Assembly (NCBI RefSeq): GCF_018860385.1
Contig: NZ_JAHKPH010000003.1
Coordinates: forward strand, 1 to 64,000
Direction: 5' to 3'
Source: Reinekea forsetii
GTDB taxonomy: Bacteria; Pseudomonadota; Gammaproteobacteria; Pseudomonadales; Natronospirillaceae
Length of the DNA: 64,000 nucleotides
The notes beneath the pieces were generated by a model, which made no database searches, had not been told where the DNA came from, and worked only from the letters and a program-made list of their open reading frames with translations. The first letter of the stretch is position 1. Every line of letters starts with the position of its first letter. Below are positions 25,647 through 36,950 of the stretch, in pieces. The position numbers and the translations under genes are program-made.

Positions 25647-28049
25647 TTGTTAACTACTCTGACCATCAGTGTTTACTTTGCGGTCAGTGAGACTCAAAAG
25701 GAGATTGAAGAGAAAAAAATTGAAGTAGCGCGAGAGCTCGACCGAGTGTTTTCTTCACTTCAAAACCCGATAAAAATAGCCATTTTAAGTTTTGATGAAG
25801 CGCTGGCTGATGAAATTTTATCAGGGTTATTGCTGACAGATTTCATTAAAAAAGCCACCATCATCGACGATTATGGAAACGTACTTTCTGAAAAATCTAA
25901 TGCTTACGGCACCAAAGATAGCAGAAAACTGCTAACCTTTATTCTTGGCGAAACCATCCGAGAAAAAAGACAAAATATCAGCTTTTCAGTTGGCGATACC
26001 AGTTCGGTCGGTGAATTCATCTTAGTTTACGACTACCACCAGCCGTTTTTGGCCTTGTTTGACTCATTGTACAAACGAATCATCATCACTATTACCGAGT
26101 TATTTCTTATTGTCCTCGTTTATTTGGGCATTTTTTACTATTTAGTCATGCGTCCGCTCAGCCAGTTAAAAACTCAGGTAAAAGGTTTAAATATACAAGG
26201 CTCTGAGGACTTTATTTTAAATAGCATTGAAACCCATGAGAAAGATGAAATTGGTGAGCTAATCGATGTATTCAATAAGCAATTTGCCTACATACACACC
26301 TTGTTTGAAGAAAATGAAAAAGCACTGAGAAACACTGAAGCCTCTTTCGATACGTTACAGTCACTGATAGAAACGTTGCCGCATTTAATTATTGTGCACG
26401 CATTAGATAAAACAATCCTTTTCGTCAACAAAGCCTTCACCAAAGAATTTGGATTTTCAGCCGAGGAGCTGCTCGGTAAAAGCTTGAATGATGCCATCTA
26501 CGCCAATAACGACAGCACTAAAAAAGTGATGGATGATGCCAACGAAGAAGTGGTAAAAACACAGCAACCGGTTTTAATTCCCGAAGTGACCTGGCAAGTG
26601 AAAAACGGCAACTATATTACTATAGAAATGCGCAAATTGGTGATTCAGTTCCGTGGGTCCCCTGCCATTCTTACCGTTGGCGTAGATGTCACTGAACGTA
26701 AAGAACATCAAGCCCGAATACAACACATGGCCTATCATGATTCATTGACGAGCTTACCTAATCGACACCTATTTATAGACAGGCTCGAACAAGCCTTGCT
26801 TCGCGCTCAACGCAGCGAGCGATATGGCGCGTTAATTTTTGTCGACTTAGACAACTTCAAAGAAATAAATGACTCTAAAGGCCACTTTGCAGGGGATACT
26901 TTATTAACAGGTATTTCTAAGCGACTAAAAGAAATATTCAGAGATGAAGATACGGTTGCCCGGCTCGGAGGCGATGAGTTTGTTGTCTGCATGACAGACT
27001 TAGGTAAATCAAAACCTGAAGCGAAAGTTGTTGTAGAAGACAGAGCCGAACGACTGTTAAAATCACTGGAAAAGCCCTTTATTATCGAAAATGCGTCAGT
27101 GCAAATTGGCGCAAGCTTAGGCATTGCCTTTTTCCATAATCATGATGCAAGCGCGTCCGAGCTGCTTGGCTATGCTGACATGGCTATGTATAAAGCCAAA
27201 GAAGCGGGCAAAAATCAGATCATGTTCTTTGAAAAGTCGATGGCTGAATCGATTGCTCGAACGACAGAGTTAAAAGAAGACAGTCGACGCGCCATTGATG
27301 AAGACGAATTTTACTTGGTGTACCAACCTCAAGTACACGCGGTATCCAATAAGATTATCGGTGCGGAGTCACTGCTTCGGTGGAACCACCCAACACGTGG
27401 TTTAATTTCGCCGGCCGAATTCATTCCTTTGCTCGAAGACATAGAATTAATGCCGGAAGTCGGCACCTTTGTCCTTAAAACAGCTCTCAAGCAAACAAAA
27501 GAATGGCTTTTGGCCGATCGCATTGATGATAGCTTTAAGATTTCGATTAATGTGAGTCCGCAGCAGTTTCGTATGTCCAATTTCCCAGTTATTGTGAACG
27601 ACATTATTGAACGGTACGAAGTGCCTCCATTTATGGTCGATTTAGAAATTACGGAATCTATGATCATCGACAACATCGATTATACGGTCGCCGCCATGAA
27701 AGAGCTGCGCTCTACGGGCGTTCATTTTTCCATTGATGATTTCGGTACCGGCTATTCGAACCTAAACTATTTGAAGAAGCTGCCATTAGATGTGCTCAAA
27801 GTTGATCAATCCTTTGTGCGAGACATCCTCAGCGATCCAAACGATACGGCCATCGTGCGCACCATCTTAGCCATGGCCAACCAACTAAATTTAAGAACCA
27901 TCGCTGAAGGTGTTGAAACGCCTGAGCAGCTGGCCTCTATTAAAGAAATGGGGTGTCATGTGTACCAAGGTTATTTATACTCCCCGCCCGTCACCTCAGC
28001 AGACTTTGAACGTCTGTTAAACGAAAATTACGAAGAAATGAACGCTTAA
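25647..28049 (+). CDS. Membrane GGDEF-EAL protein with HAMP and PAS domains
   Basis: About 800 residues in the order N-terminal membrane helix, extracytoplasmic sensor, second helix (about 133-160), HAMP, PAS (about 225-350), GGDEF and EAL. The GGDEF motif ARLGGDEF is intact, with an RDED inhibitory site five residues before it. The EAL domain keeps ESLLRW, NVSPQQF, EITES, DDFGTGYS and AEGVE, so both making and breaking of cyclic di-GMP are possible. TTG 25647 is the first usual start codon, but it removes part of the first helix. The frame stays open from 25536 with only CTG, ATT or ATA as earlier candidates. The stop overlaps queE by one base (TAATG). Confidence 0.88.
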   Translation: MLTTLTISVYFAVSETQKEIEEKKIEVARELDRVFSSLQNPIKIAILSFDEALADEILSGLLLTDFIKKATIIDDYGNVLSEKSNAYGTKDSRKLLTFILGETIREKRQNISFSVGDTSSVGEFILVYDYHQPFLALFDSLYKRIIITITELFLIVLVYLGIFYYLVMRPLSQLKTQVKGLNIQGSEDFILNSIETHEKDEIGELIDVFNKQFAYIHTLFEENEKALRNTEASFDTLQSLIETLPHLIIVHALDKTILFVNKAFTKEFGFSAEELLGKSLNDAIYANNDSTKKVMDDANEEVVKTQQPVLIPEVTWQVKNGNYITIEMRKLVIQFRGSPAILTVGVDVTERKEHQARIQHMAYHDSLTSLPNRHLFIDRLEQALLRAQRSERYGALIFVDLDNFKEINDSKGHFAGDTLLTGISKRLKEIFRDEDTVARLGGDEFVVCMTDLGKSKPEAKVVVEDRAERLLKSLEKPFIIENASVQIGASLGIAFFHNHDASASELLGYADMAMYKAKEAGKNQIMFFEKSMAESIARTTELKEDSRRAIDEDEFYLVYQPQVHAVSNKIIGAESLLRWNHPTRGLISPAEFIPLLEDIELMPEVGTFVLKTALKQTKEWLLADRIDDSFKISINVSPQQFRMSNFPVIVNDIIERYEVPPFMVDLEITESMIIDNIDYTVAAMKELRSTGVHFSIDDFGTGYSNLNYLKKLPLDVLKVDQSFVRDILSDPNDTAIVRTILAMANQLNLRTIAEGVETPEQLASIKEMGCHVYQGYLYSPPVTSADFERLLNENYEEMNA

Positions 28050-28699
28050 TGACCTACTCTGTTAAAGAAATGTTTTACACCCTTCAGGGCGAGGGGTTTC
28101 ATAGTGGCCGTCCTGCGGTTTTTTGTCGCTTCACGGGGTGCAACCTGTGGAGTGGTCGTGAACAAGATAGAGCGAAAGCTGTTTGCAGTTTTTGTGATAC
28201 TGACTTTGTCGGCACCGATGGCCAGAATGGGGGCAAATTCAAAACCGCTGAAGATCTGGCCACCCGAATCCGTTCATTTTGGCCAAACGATAGCTTAGGC
28301 TTTGTTGTTTTTACTGGCGGTGAACCGGGGCTACAACTAGACGATGCACTCATTAAGGCCATGCACAAACAGAACATTGAATGCGCTGTTGAATCAAACG
28401 GTACTGTTGCGCTTCCCGATAAGTTAGATTGGGTGTGTATTAGCCCTAAAGGACGTTCAGAGGTTATTATTGAGCGCTGTGATGAACTAAAACTTGTCTA
28501 CCCACAAGCCGAAGCCCCTCCAGAAAGGTTTGATCACATTAAAAGCAAGTATCGCTTTCTCAGCCCCATAAACGATTGGACTGAACAGTCACTCTACCCC
28601 GCAAAACAAGACTCCACCCGGCAGTGCATTGACTATTGTTTAGCCAATCCGAAATGGTCTTTAAGCTTACAGACTCACAAAATTATCAATATAGACTGA
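28049..28699 (+). CDS. queE: 7-carboxy-7-deazaguanine synthase QueE
   Basis: A 216-residue radical-SAM enzyme that converts carboxytetrahydropterin into 7-carboxy-7-deazaguanine in the queuosine pathway. The cluster cysteines are in the CX14CX2C form (FTGC, then CSFCDTDF), a known variant, so it is not a broken CX3CX2C. VFTGGEPGLQ (about 90) and AVESNGT (about 114) are the usual SAM and substrate contacts. It starts inside the stop of the GGDEF-EAL gene, so the two are translationally coupled. No other queuosine gene is in the window. Confidence 0.93.
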   Translation: MTYSVKEMFYTLQGEGFHSGRPAVFCRFTGCNLWSGREQDRAKAVCSFCDTDFVGTDGQNGGKFKTAEDLATRIRSFWPNDSLGFVVFTGGEPGLQLDDALIKAMHKQNIECAVESNGTVALPDKLDWVCISPKGRSEVIIERCDELKLVYPQAEAPPERFDHIKSKYRFLSPINDWTEQSLYPAKQDSTRQCIDYCLANPKWSLSLQTHKIINID

Positions 28700-28821
28700 T
28701 GATTTAATCGGATGATAGAATTCACACCCTGTATTCACTAAATGAATGACAACTATCGACCCCATACACTTAACTTTTTGTCACTGAACTACTACACTTC
28801 AGCAGCATTAAAACCAGCTAC

Positions 28822-28860
28822 ATTCATAAGTCGTCCAATAGTTACAACTTACTTATGAAT
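28822..28860 (+). promoter_or_regulatory. Perfect inverted repeat in the acnB leader
   Basis: ATTCATAAGT (28822-28831) and ACTTATGAAT (28851-28860) are exact inverted copies separated by 19 bases. The right arm ends nine bases before the GGAGAG ribosome-binding site of acnB. It could be an mRNA stem-loop that controls translation or a dimeric operator. No known motif is matched. Confidence 0.5.
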
Positions 28861-28880
28861 CTCACTATGGAGAGACAACC

Positions 28881-31466
28881 GTGCTAGAAGCTTACCGTAA
28901 ACACGAACAAGAACGCGCCGATCTCGGCATTCCTGCTAAGCCACTCAACGCTGAGCAAGTAACTGCGTTGGTGGAATTACTTAAAAACCCTCCGGCTGGT
29001 GAAGAAGCCACCCTTAAAGAATTAATTGTAAACCGAGTACCACCAGGCGTAGATGAAGCCGCTTATGTAAAAGCAGGCTTTTTAAGTGCCATTGCTAAAG
29101 GCGAAGCGACCAGCCCTTTGATCGATAAAAAAGAAGCGGTTGAGTTATTAGGCACCATGCAAGGCGGCTACAACATTGAAACGCTCGTTGCTTTATTAGA
29201 CGATGCTGAACTTGCTGAGACAGCGGCTAAAGAATTAAAGCGCACTTTGCTTGTATTTGATGCCTTCCACGATGTTGATGAAAAAGCGAAAGCAGGCAAT
29301 GCCGCGGCTAAATCGGTCATGCAATCTTGGGCTGATGCTGAATGGTTTACAAGCAAGCCTGAAATCCCTGAAAAAATCACTTTAACGGTTTTCAAGGTTA
29401 CTGGTGAAACAAACACCGATGATCTATCACCGGCGCAAGACGCTTGGTCTCGTCCAGACATTCCGCTACACGCATTAGCGATGTACAAAATGGAACGTGA
29501 CGGTTTAAACCCAGATAAGCCTGGCGAAATCGGCCCTATTGCACAGCTAAACGCTTTAAAAGAAAAAGGCCACCCAATTGCTCTAGTGGGCGATGTAGTA
29601 GGTACCGGCTCTTCTCGTAAGTCTGCGACTAACTCTGTACTTTGGTACACGGGCCAAGACATTCCAAACGTACCAAACAAACGTTTTGGTGGTTTCTGCC
29701 TAGGCAACAAAATTGCTCCGATTTTCTTCAACACCATGGAAGATGCCGGTGCACTACCGATTGAACTAGACGTTGATAAAATGAACATGGGCGATGTGAT
29801 CGATCTTTACCCACATGCGGGTAAAGTTGAAATCGACGGCCAAGTTGTTTCAGAATTTGAATTAAAAACCAATGTATTACTCGATGAAGTACGTGCCGGC
29901 GGCCGTATTCCATTGATCATTGGTCGTGGCTTAACAGACCGCGCTCGTGAAGCCCTAGGCTTAGAGCCTTCTACTGTTTTCCAACGCCCAGTGGCTGTCG
30001 AAGCCAGCAACAAAGGGTTCACCTTGGCTCAGAAAATGGTTGGTAAAGCTTGTGGTGTTGAAGGCGTTCGCCCTGGTCAATACTGTGAGCCTAAGATGAC
30101 TACCGTTGGTTCTCAAGATACCACAGGCCCTATGACGCGTGATGAATTGAAAGACTTAGCTTGCCTAGGTTTCTCTACCGATTTAGTGATGCAGTCTTTC
30201 TGTCACACTGCGGCTTACCCTAAGCCTGTCGATGTAGACACTCAGCACACACTTCCTGATTTCATCATGAACCGTGGTGGTGTTTCTTTACGCCCTGGCG
30301 ACGGTATTATCCACTCTTGGTTAAACCGTATGCTTCTACCTGATACCGTAGGTACTGGTGGTGATTCTCATACACGTTTCCCAATGGGTATTTCATTCCC
30401 AGCGGGTTCTGGCTTAGTCGCCTTTGCTGCGGCAACGGGTGTTATGCCATTAGATATGCCTGAATCTGTATTGGTTCGCTTTAAAGGTACTCGCCAGCCA
30501 GGTATCACATTACGTGACCTAGTCCACGCCATTCCTTACCAAGCAATACAAGACGGACACTTAACGGTTGAGAAGAAAGGAAAGAAAAACATCTTTTCTG
30601 GTCGTGTTTTAGAGATTGAAGGGTTAGATGACCTAACTGTTGAGCAAGCGTTTGAATTATCAGATGCATCAGCTGAACGTTCAGCTGCGGGTTGTACTAT
30701 TACCCTATCTGAAGACTCTGTGACGGAGTACTTAAAGTCAAACATTGTGATGCTTCGTTGGATGATTTCAAATGGCTACGGCGATGCACGTACGCTTGAA
30801 CGTCGCGCTAAAGCGATGGAAGAATGGTTAGCCAACCCATCATTGATGCGTGCTGACGCGGATGCTGAATATGCGACCGTTATTGAAATCGACCTTGATC
30901 AAATCAAAGAGCCCGTACTTTGTGCTCCAAACGATCCAGACGATGCTCGTTTATTATCTGAAGTTCAAGGTGAGAAAATCGATGAAGTGTTCATTGGTTC
31001 TTGTATGACCAACATTGGTCACTTCCGTGCCGCAGGTAAGTTGCTAGAAGCTCACAACCAGTCAATTGCGACGCGTTTGTGGATTTCACCACCAACGAAG
31101 ATGGACGAAGCCCAGCTCATGCAAGAAGGCTACTACAACATCTTTGGTAAGGCCGGTGCACGTACCGAGATGCCGGGTTGTTCTTTGTGTATGGGTAACC
31201 AAGCACGTGTTGCGGCTAAATCAACCGTTGTTTCTACCTCTACGCGTAACTTCCCTAACCGTTTAGGTGATGGCGCGAACGTATTCTTAGCGTCAGCTGA
31301 ATTAGCCGCGGTTTCTGCGTTACTGGGTAAGCTACCTACGCCAGAAGAGTACGCGGAATATGCGACCAAAATCGACAGCATGGCGGGCGATATTTACCGC
31401 TACTTGAACTTCGACCAAATGGAAGAATTCAGTGCAGCAGCAAGCTCAGTTATTGCGCAAGGTTAA
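28881..31466 (+). CDS. acnB: Aconitate hydratase B
   Basis: An 861-residue TCA-cycle enzyme that interconverts citrate and isocitrate with a [4Fe-4S] cluster. AcnB organisation is visible: N-terminal HEAT-like domain (about 1-160), swivel domain next ([17 protein letters not shown] near 240), then the cluster domains. The cluster ligands are Cys in [13 protein letters not shown] (near 712) and [12 protein letters not shown] (near 772). The start is GTG 28881, with GGAGAG six bases upstream. The N-terminal HEAT domain allows AcnB to act as an iron-responsive RNA-binding protein when the cluster is lost. A strong bidirectional terminator follows. Confidence 0.97.
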   Translation: MLEAYRKHEQERADLGIPAKPLNAEQVTALVELLKNPPAGEEATLKELIVNRVPPGVDEAAYVKAGFLSAIAKGEATSPLIDKKEAVELLGTMQGGYNIETLVALLDDAELAETAAKELKRTLLVFDAFHDVDEKAKAGNAAAKSVMQSWADAEWFTSKPEIPEKITLTVFKVTGETNTDDLSPAQDAWSRPDIPLHALAMYKMERDGLNPDKPGEIGPIAQLNALKEKGHPIALVGDVVGTGSSRKSATNSVLWYTGQDIPNVPNKRFGGFCLGNKIAPIFFNTMEDAGALPIELDVDKMNMGDVIDLYPHAGKVEIDGQVVSEFELKTNVLLDEVRAGGRIPLIIGRGLTDRAREALGLEPSTVFQRPVAVEASNKGFTLAQKMVGKACGVEGVRPGQYCEPKMTTVGSQDTTGPMTRDELKDLACLGFSTDLVMQSFCHTAAYPKPVDVDTQHTLPDFIMNRGGVSLRPGDGIIHSWLNRMLLPDTVGTGGDSHTRFPMGISFPAGSGLVAFAAATGVMPLDMPESVLVRFKGTRQPGITLRDLVHAIPYQAIQDGHLTVEKKGKKNIFSGRVLEIEGLDDLTVEQAFELSDASAERSAAGCTITLSEDSVTEYLKSNIVMLRWMISNGYGDARTLERRAKAMEEWLANPSLMRADADAEYATVIEIDLDQIKEPVLCAPNDPDDARLLSEVQGEKIDEVFIGSCMTNIGHFRAAGKLLEAHNQSIATRLWISPPTKMDEAQLMQEGYYNIFGKAGARTEMPGCSLCMGNQARVAAKSTVVSTSTRNFPNRLGDGANVFLASAELAAVSALLGKLPTPEEYAEYATKIDSMAGDIYRYLNFDQMEEFSAAASSVIAQG

Positions 31467-31479
31467 TATTTTTCACCAT

Positions 31480-31507
31480 TAAAAAAGCAGGCTTCGGCCT
31501 GCTTTTT
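31480..31507. terminator. Bidirectional intrinsic terminator between acnB and cmoM
   Basis: AAAAAAGCAGGC, a TTCG tetraloop and GCCTGCTTTTTT form a symmetrical hairpin with a T-run on both strands. It serves acnB on the plus strand and the convergent methyltransferase gene on the minus strand. Confidence 0.95.
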
Positions 31508-31543
31508 TCGTTTTAGGGTACTTATATTTATTTTACGAGCTTT

Positions 31544-32311
31544 TTAATTTGGTCGCTTGGCAATAAATAAAATGTATCTCGCTAAATCGCAATAGGGTCG
31601 TTGCTCACAAAGTTCTAGCTCTGCTTCAAATACTTCATCTTCTTGGTACCAATCAATCACTGTTTTTTCAGCCAAATCTGAAAACGAGCGAATTCCAGCC
31701 TGCGTTATAATTTCAAACCCCGATGCGATCAATCTAGACTCTACTTCTTGTGGGTTTAAAGCCGAAATTGGCGTCAGCCCGCCTTTTGCTCCTCGGATAT
31801 CACCAGACATTGCTTTGGCCATCGTGCCGCGCATTAAATGTCTTAACATCAACATGTGCTTGTTATAAACCATTAACCCAAGGTACCCGCCAGGCTTGAC
31901 CCAATGAACTATGTTATCGAGCACTGAATATGGGTCTTCTAACCACTCCAGCACAGCATGAACATTGACAAAATCAGCCGGGCTATTGGGTTGGTAATTT
32001 ACAATCGACGCGACTTCAGCGTTTATTCTATTCTGCGCAATCGGCTCTAAAAATTGATCACAAACGCGTTGAACCATCTCTTTTGATACATCAAAATAAT
32101 CAATGTGCTGCGCACCTTGCGCATGAAACCACATGGTCATCTGCCCAAGCCCGCCTGCGGCATCAATCACGCTCGACCCTGTTACTTTGTTTTCAGGTAA
32201 ATACTGTTGATACAGAGCGTCGATCAGGCGCATACGCAGTCGCCCTTTTCGGGTACCGTAAATATTGTCAGAAAAACGATCAACTAGAGAATCAAAACTT
32301 ACAAATGCCAT
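31544..32311 (-). CDS. cmoM: tRNA carboxymethoxyuridine methyltransferase CmoM
   Basis: A 255-residue SAM-dependent enzyme that methyl-esterifies the wobble cmo5U of certain tRNAs. The N-terminus (FDSLVDRFSDNIYGTRKGRL) is close to the E. coli protein, formerly SmtA. The SAM motif VIDAAGGLGQM and the VHAVLEWLEDP, then KPGGYLGLMVYN segments are all present. I start at ATG 32311, which matches the family N-terminus. A GTG at 32329 is possible but has no better ribosome-binding site. It converges on acnB across a shared terminator. Confidence 0.88.
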   Translation of the reverse strand: MAFVSFDSLVDRFSDNIYGTRKGRLRMRLIDALYQQYLPENKVTGSSVIDAAGGLGQMTMWFHAQGAQHIDYFDVSKEMVQRVCDQFLEPIAQNRINAEVASIVNYQPNSPADFVNVHAVLEWLEDPYSVLDNIVHWVKPGGYLGLMVYNKHMLMLRHLMRGTMAKAMSGDIRGAKGGLTPISALNPQEVESRLIASGFEIITQAGIRSFSDLAEKTVIDWYQEDEVFEAELELCEQRPYCDLARYILFIAKRPN

Positions 32312-32383
32312 AAAAAAATGCACAACCACTATTGCGGAAGTGCATTCTAATTTATTAGACGGTTGGGCGCGAGCCTCGTGCGT

Positions 32384-33703
32384 TTACGAGTCTGCGTATA
32401 TGCGCGCATCTTTTATGCGCGGAATATCAATGGCCAAATCGGTATAGCCGCTGCCTAAGCGTATTCGTAACTGTACTTGATTGTTTCGAACAGCGGAAAT
32501 AGTTCCAATAAATTTTTGCCCATCATTTCGCTCAATTAAGGCTTTCCGGTTTATGTGCGATGAAAGATTAACAGCAGGGACTTTAATCAGCCGGTCTACC
32601 TTCACCGCATTAGCGGCCGAGGACGTTGTCTTATTATCAGAAGCCAACGAAACATTGTGCGCGAGCCTCACCGCTTTCAAATTCAAATTATCGAAAGCGT
32701 CCTTATTAAAGTCTAACCCAGTTAGATCGAGCGCCTCGTTATTCACATTAAACTGCAAATTCGACAAACTGATAAGATCAGGCACACCATAATAGGCTAA
32801 CTGAGATAATTCAAAATCAGGCAGTGGGCGCAATGAAACCTCTAACTCGATTCCTGGTTGCATAATCTTGGCATAGGTTTCTTTTAGTTCAAAAGCCGAC
32901 GAAAGCTCAATTTGATTCAGCGCTGTGACGACCATGTTAGTATGCAGTTCTCGCCATTCATCATTGGTGAGCTTGGCTTTTTTAGCACAATACTCAACTA
33001 ATTTATTGTTGTAGCCAAAATCGCGCATACTCAATCGCGTATTTTGAGTATTTATATTTCCGACATCTAAGAACATGGCCGATTGATAATTATTCATTAC
33101 ATCTAACAAACCCAATACCGTTTGTTCAGATTCAATAGCACCCATGCCATCAATAGACATTGACGTTGTGGTCACAAATTCATCTAACGCCATTTCGTAA
33201 ACGTAACCGACTTCGATATCTAGGACGAGGCTGTTCAAGCCTAGGTCATACAGTTGCATTGGACCAATAGATTGAATTTGTCCACAGCCTAGCGCCGCCA
33301 TTTGGCTGAGGGTATTGCTCGGCATTACGGCATCTAACAGTGAAAATGCCGCCCGTGGGATGTCGAAGTCTAAGCCTTTTATATCTACTTTAAGGGTATG
33401 AGGGAGCTTGCCAGATTTAAAGGTATCTTCTAATCGAATAGTTTCTAGCAGCCCGGAGGTTGCCAATCCTATGCTTTGAATGCGCACACTGGTGGCCGTA
33501 TTCGCTTCGTAAAAATTTAATTTATTAATACTGATGCGACCGTCAAGACCCACTTTAACGTTGTCGTAGTCGGCATCTATAAATGGGCTCAACTGGTTCA
33601 TGAGGTTTGATACGGCTTTATCTACTTTCCATTGCAGACCAAAATAACTTGCACCTGTCGCAAGCAGCAAACCGACAATAAGAACAATAAATACCTTTTT
33701 CAT
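32384..33703 (-). CDS. Membrane-anchored protein of unknown function
   Basis: A 439-residue protein with one N-terminal membrane helix (residues 3-23, VFIVLIVGLLLATGASYFGL). A large, mostly beta extracytoplasmic part follows, rich in LSNLQFNVNN- and VDIKGLDFDI-type strands as in AsmA- or DUF945-like envelope proteins. The last 50 residues (FIGTISAVRNNQVQLRIRLG) look like a small beta-barrel module. It contains a few scattered Cys. I do not recognise the family. It stands between cmoM (72-base gap) and fadH with no obvious operon partner. Confidence 0.5.
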   Translation of the reverse strand: MKKVFIVLIVGLLLATGASYFGLQWKVDKAVSNLMNQLSPFIDADYDNVKVGLDGRISINKLNFYEANTATSVRIQSIGLATSGLLETIRLEDTFKSGKLPHTLKVDIKGLDFDIPRAAFSLLDAVMPSNTLSQMAALGCGQIQSIGPMQLYDLGLNSLVLDIEVGYVYEMALDEFVTTTSMSIDGMGAIESEQTVLGLLDVMNNYQSAMFLDVGNINTQNTRLSMRDFGYNNKLVEYCAKKAKLTNDEWRELHTNMVVTALNQIELSSAFELKETYAKIMQPGIELEVSLRPLPDFELSQLAYYGVPDLISLSNLQFNVNNEALDLTGLDFNKDAFDNLNLKAVRLAHNVSLASDNKTTSSAANAVKVDRLIKVPAVNLSSHINRKALIERNDGQKFIGTISAVRNNQVQLRIRLGSGYTDLAIDIPRIKDARIYADS

Positions 33704-33779
33704 GTAACCCTAAAGCCTCAAGATAATGTATACCTATGCACCTTACCACGAGTTTTAGGGTTTATGAACGACTAATAAC

Positions 33780-35849
<2,070 letters not shown>

Positions 35850-35921
35850 TTAATTATTGACCAGATTAATCAAAAGGCCATACTTCAACAATACCCTTAA
35901 TTAACAATAGAGTACCTTTAA

Positions 35922-36950
35922 GTGACAATTTCTTTGGGCGACATTTCGGTTCGTTACGTGCAGCTTCTTCTAAAAACCGCAAGAGATAACGGTATAAAAA
36001 CCCATTCTATAGAGCAGCAGTTTTTGCTTTCTAAAGAAAAGCTAACCTCGCCCTACAGTCGAATAAGTATTCCAAGATTTATGCGGCTCGGAGAACGATT
36101 AATCCACTTAGGCGATTGCCATGATTTAGGCTTAAAATGCGGCGCAAATATTCGGCTAAGTGATTTAGGCATCACAGGCTACTTAGCCGCGAATGCCCAA
36201 AACTTGCATCAATCGTTAAATTGTATCGCCAGCTATGAAAAGCTTAGCAGCCAAAACCTTCGCGGCCACTCCAATGTGCTACAAGACAACAACAAAGTCA
36301 TCTTTTGTTTTTACAGCATCAGTCCTTACAACCAGTTTAACTACTTTGTGGTCGACCTAGCTTTGCGTGCTACGGTTAATTTTGTCAATGAACTGAGCGG
36401 CCAAAATTTAGAACCTGAGCGCATAGAGTTTGAGTTCCCTGCCCCACATTATGCGTCACTTTACAGCCAATACTTCTCAGCGCCGGTGTATTTTAACCAA
36501 CCGCGTAATGCTGTCGTATATCGAAAAGAAAAGCTCATGATCGCCCCTAAAAACGCGAACGAGATAACCTACTTAGAATTAAAAACAGAGTGCGATCATT
36601 TACTAAGCCGTGTGAGCCAAAATGATAGCTTTGTTGAGCAAGTGATGAATGAGATAGGCCCTTTATTAACGTCAAAAGCCCCAACGATGGAGCAAGTGGC
36701 TCATAATTTAGGTATGCCACCTTGGACACTCAGGCGGCGCTTAAAGGAAGAGCAAGTACGCTTTAAAGATTTGATTGATGAAACACGACAAACGTTAGCG
36801 GGTATTTATACCAAAGACCCGCAATATTCTTTAGAAGAAGTCAGCTTTTTACTCGGGTTTGCTAACCCTACAGCGTTTCACCGTGCGTTTAAACGTTGGT
36901 TTGATTGCACGGCAAGCCAGTTTAGAGCAAACAAAACGTTGACAGATTAG
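35922..36950 (+). CDS. AraC-family transcriptional regulator
   Basis: A 342-residue regulator. An N-terminal arabinose-binding-like domain of the OruR/ArgR type (about residues 15-200, LRLSDLGITGYLAANAQNL-like segment near 88) is followed by two helix-turn-helix motifs in the C-terminal AraC domain (MEQVAHNLGMPPWTLRRRLK near 252; VSFLLGFANPTAFHRAFKRW near 307). The start is GTG 35922. It is divergent from fadH, which suggests control of the dienoyl-CoA reductase in response to fatty acids. Its 3' end overlaps the convergent dbpA gene by four bases. Confidence 0.9.
   Translation: MTISLGDISVRYVQLLLKTARDNGIKTHSIEQQFLLSKEKLTSPYSRISIPRFMRLGERLIHLGDCHDLGLKCGANIRLSDLGITGYLAANAQNLHQSLNCIASYEKLSSQNLRGHSNVLQDNNKVIFCFYSISPYNQFNYFVVDLALRATVNFVNELSGQNLEPERIEFEFPAPHYASLYSQYFSAPVYFNQPRNAVVYRKEKLMIAPKNANEITYLELKTECDHLLSRVSQNDSFVEQVMNEIGPLLTSKAPTMEQVAHNLGMPPWTLRRRLKEEQVRFKDLIDETRQTLAGIYTKDPQYSLEEVSFLLGFANPTAFHRAFKRWFDCTASQFRANKTLTD

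Noticed and set aside
28049-28699. QueE with a missing CX3CX2C cluster motif
   Set aside because: The cysteines are in the known CX14CX2C variant, so the enzyme is intact.
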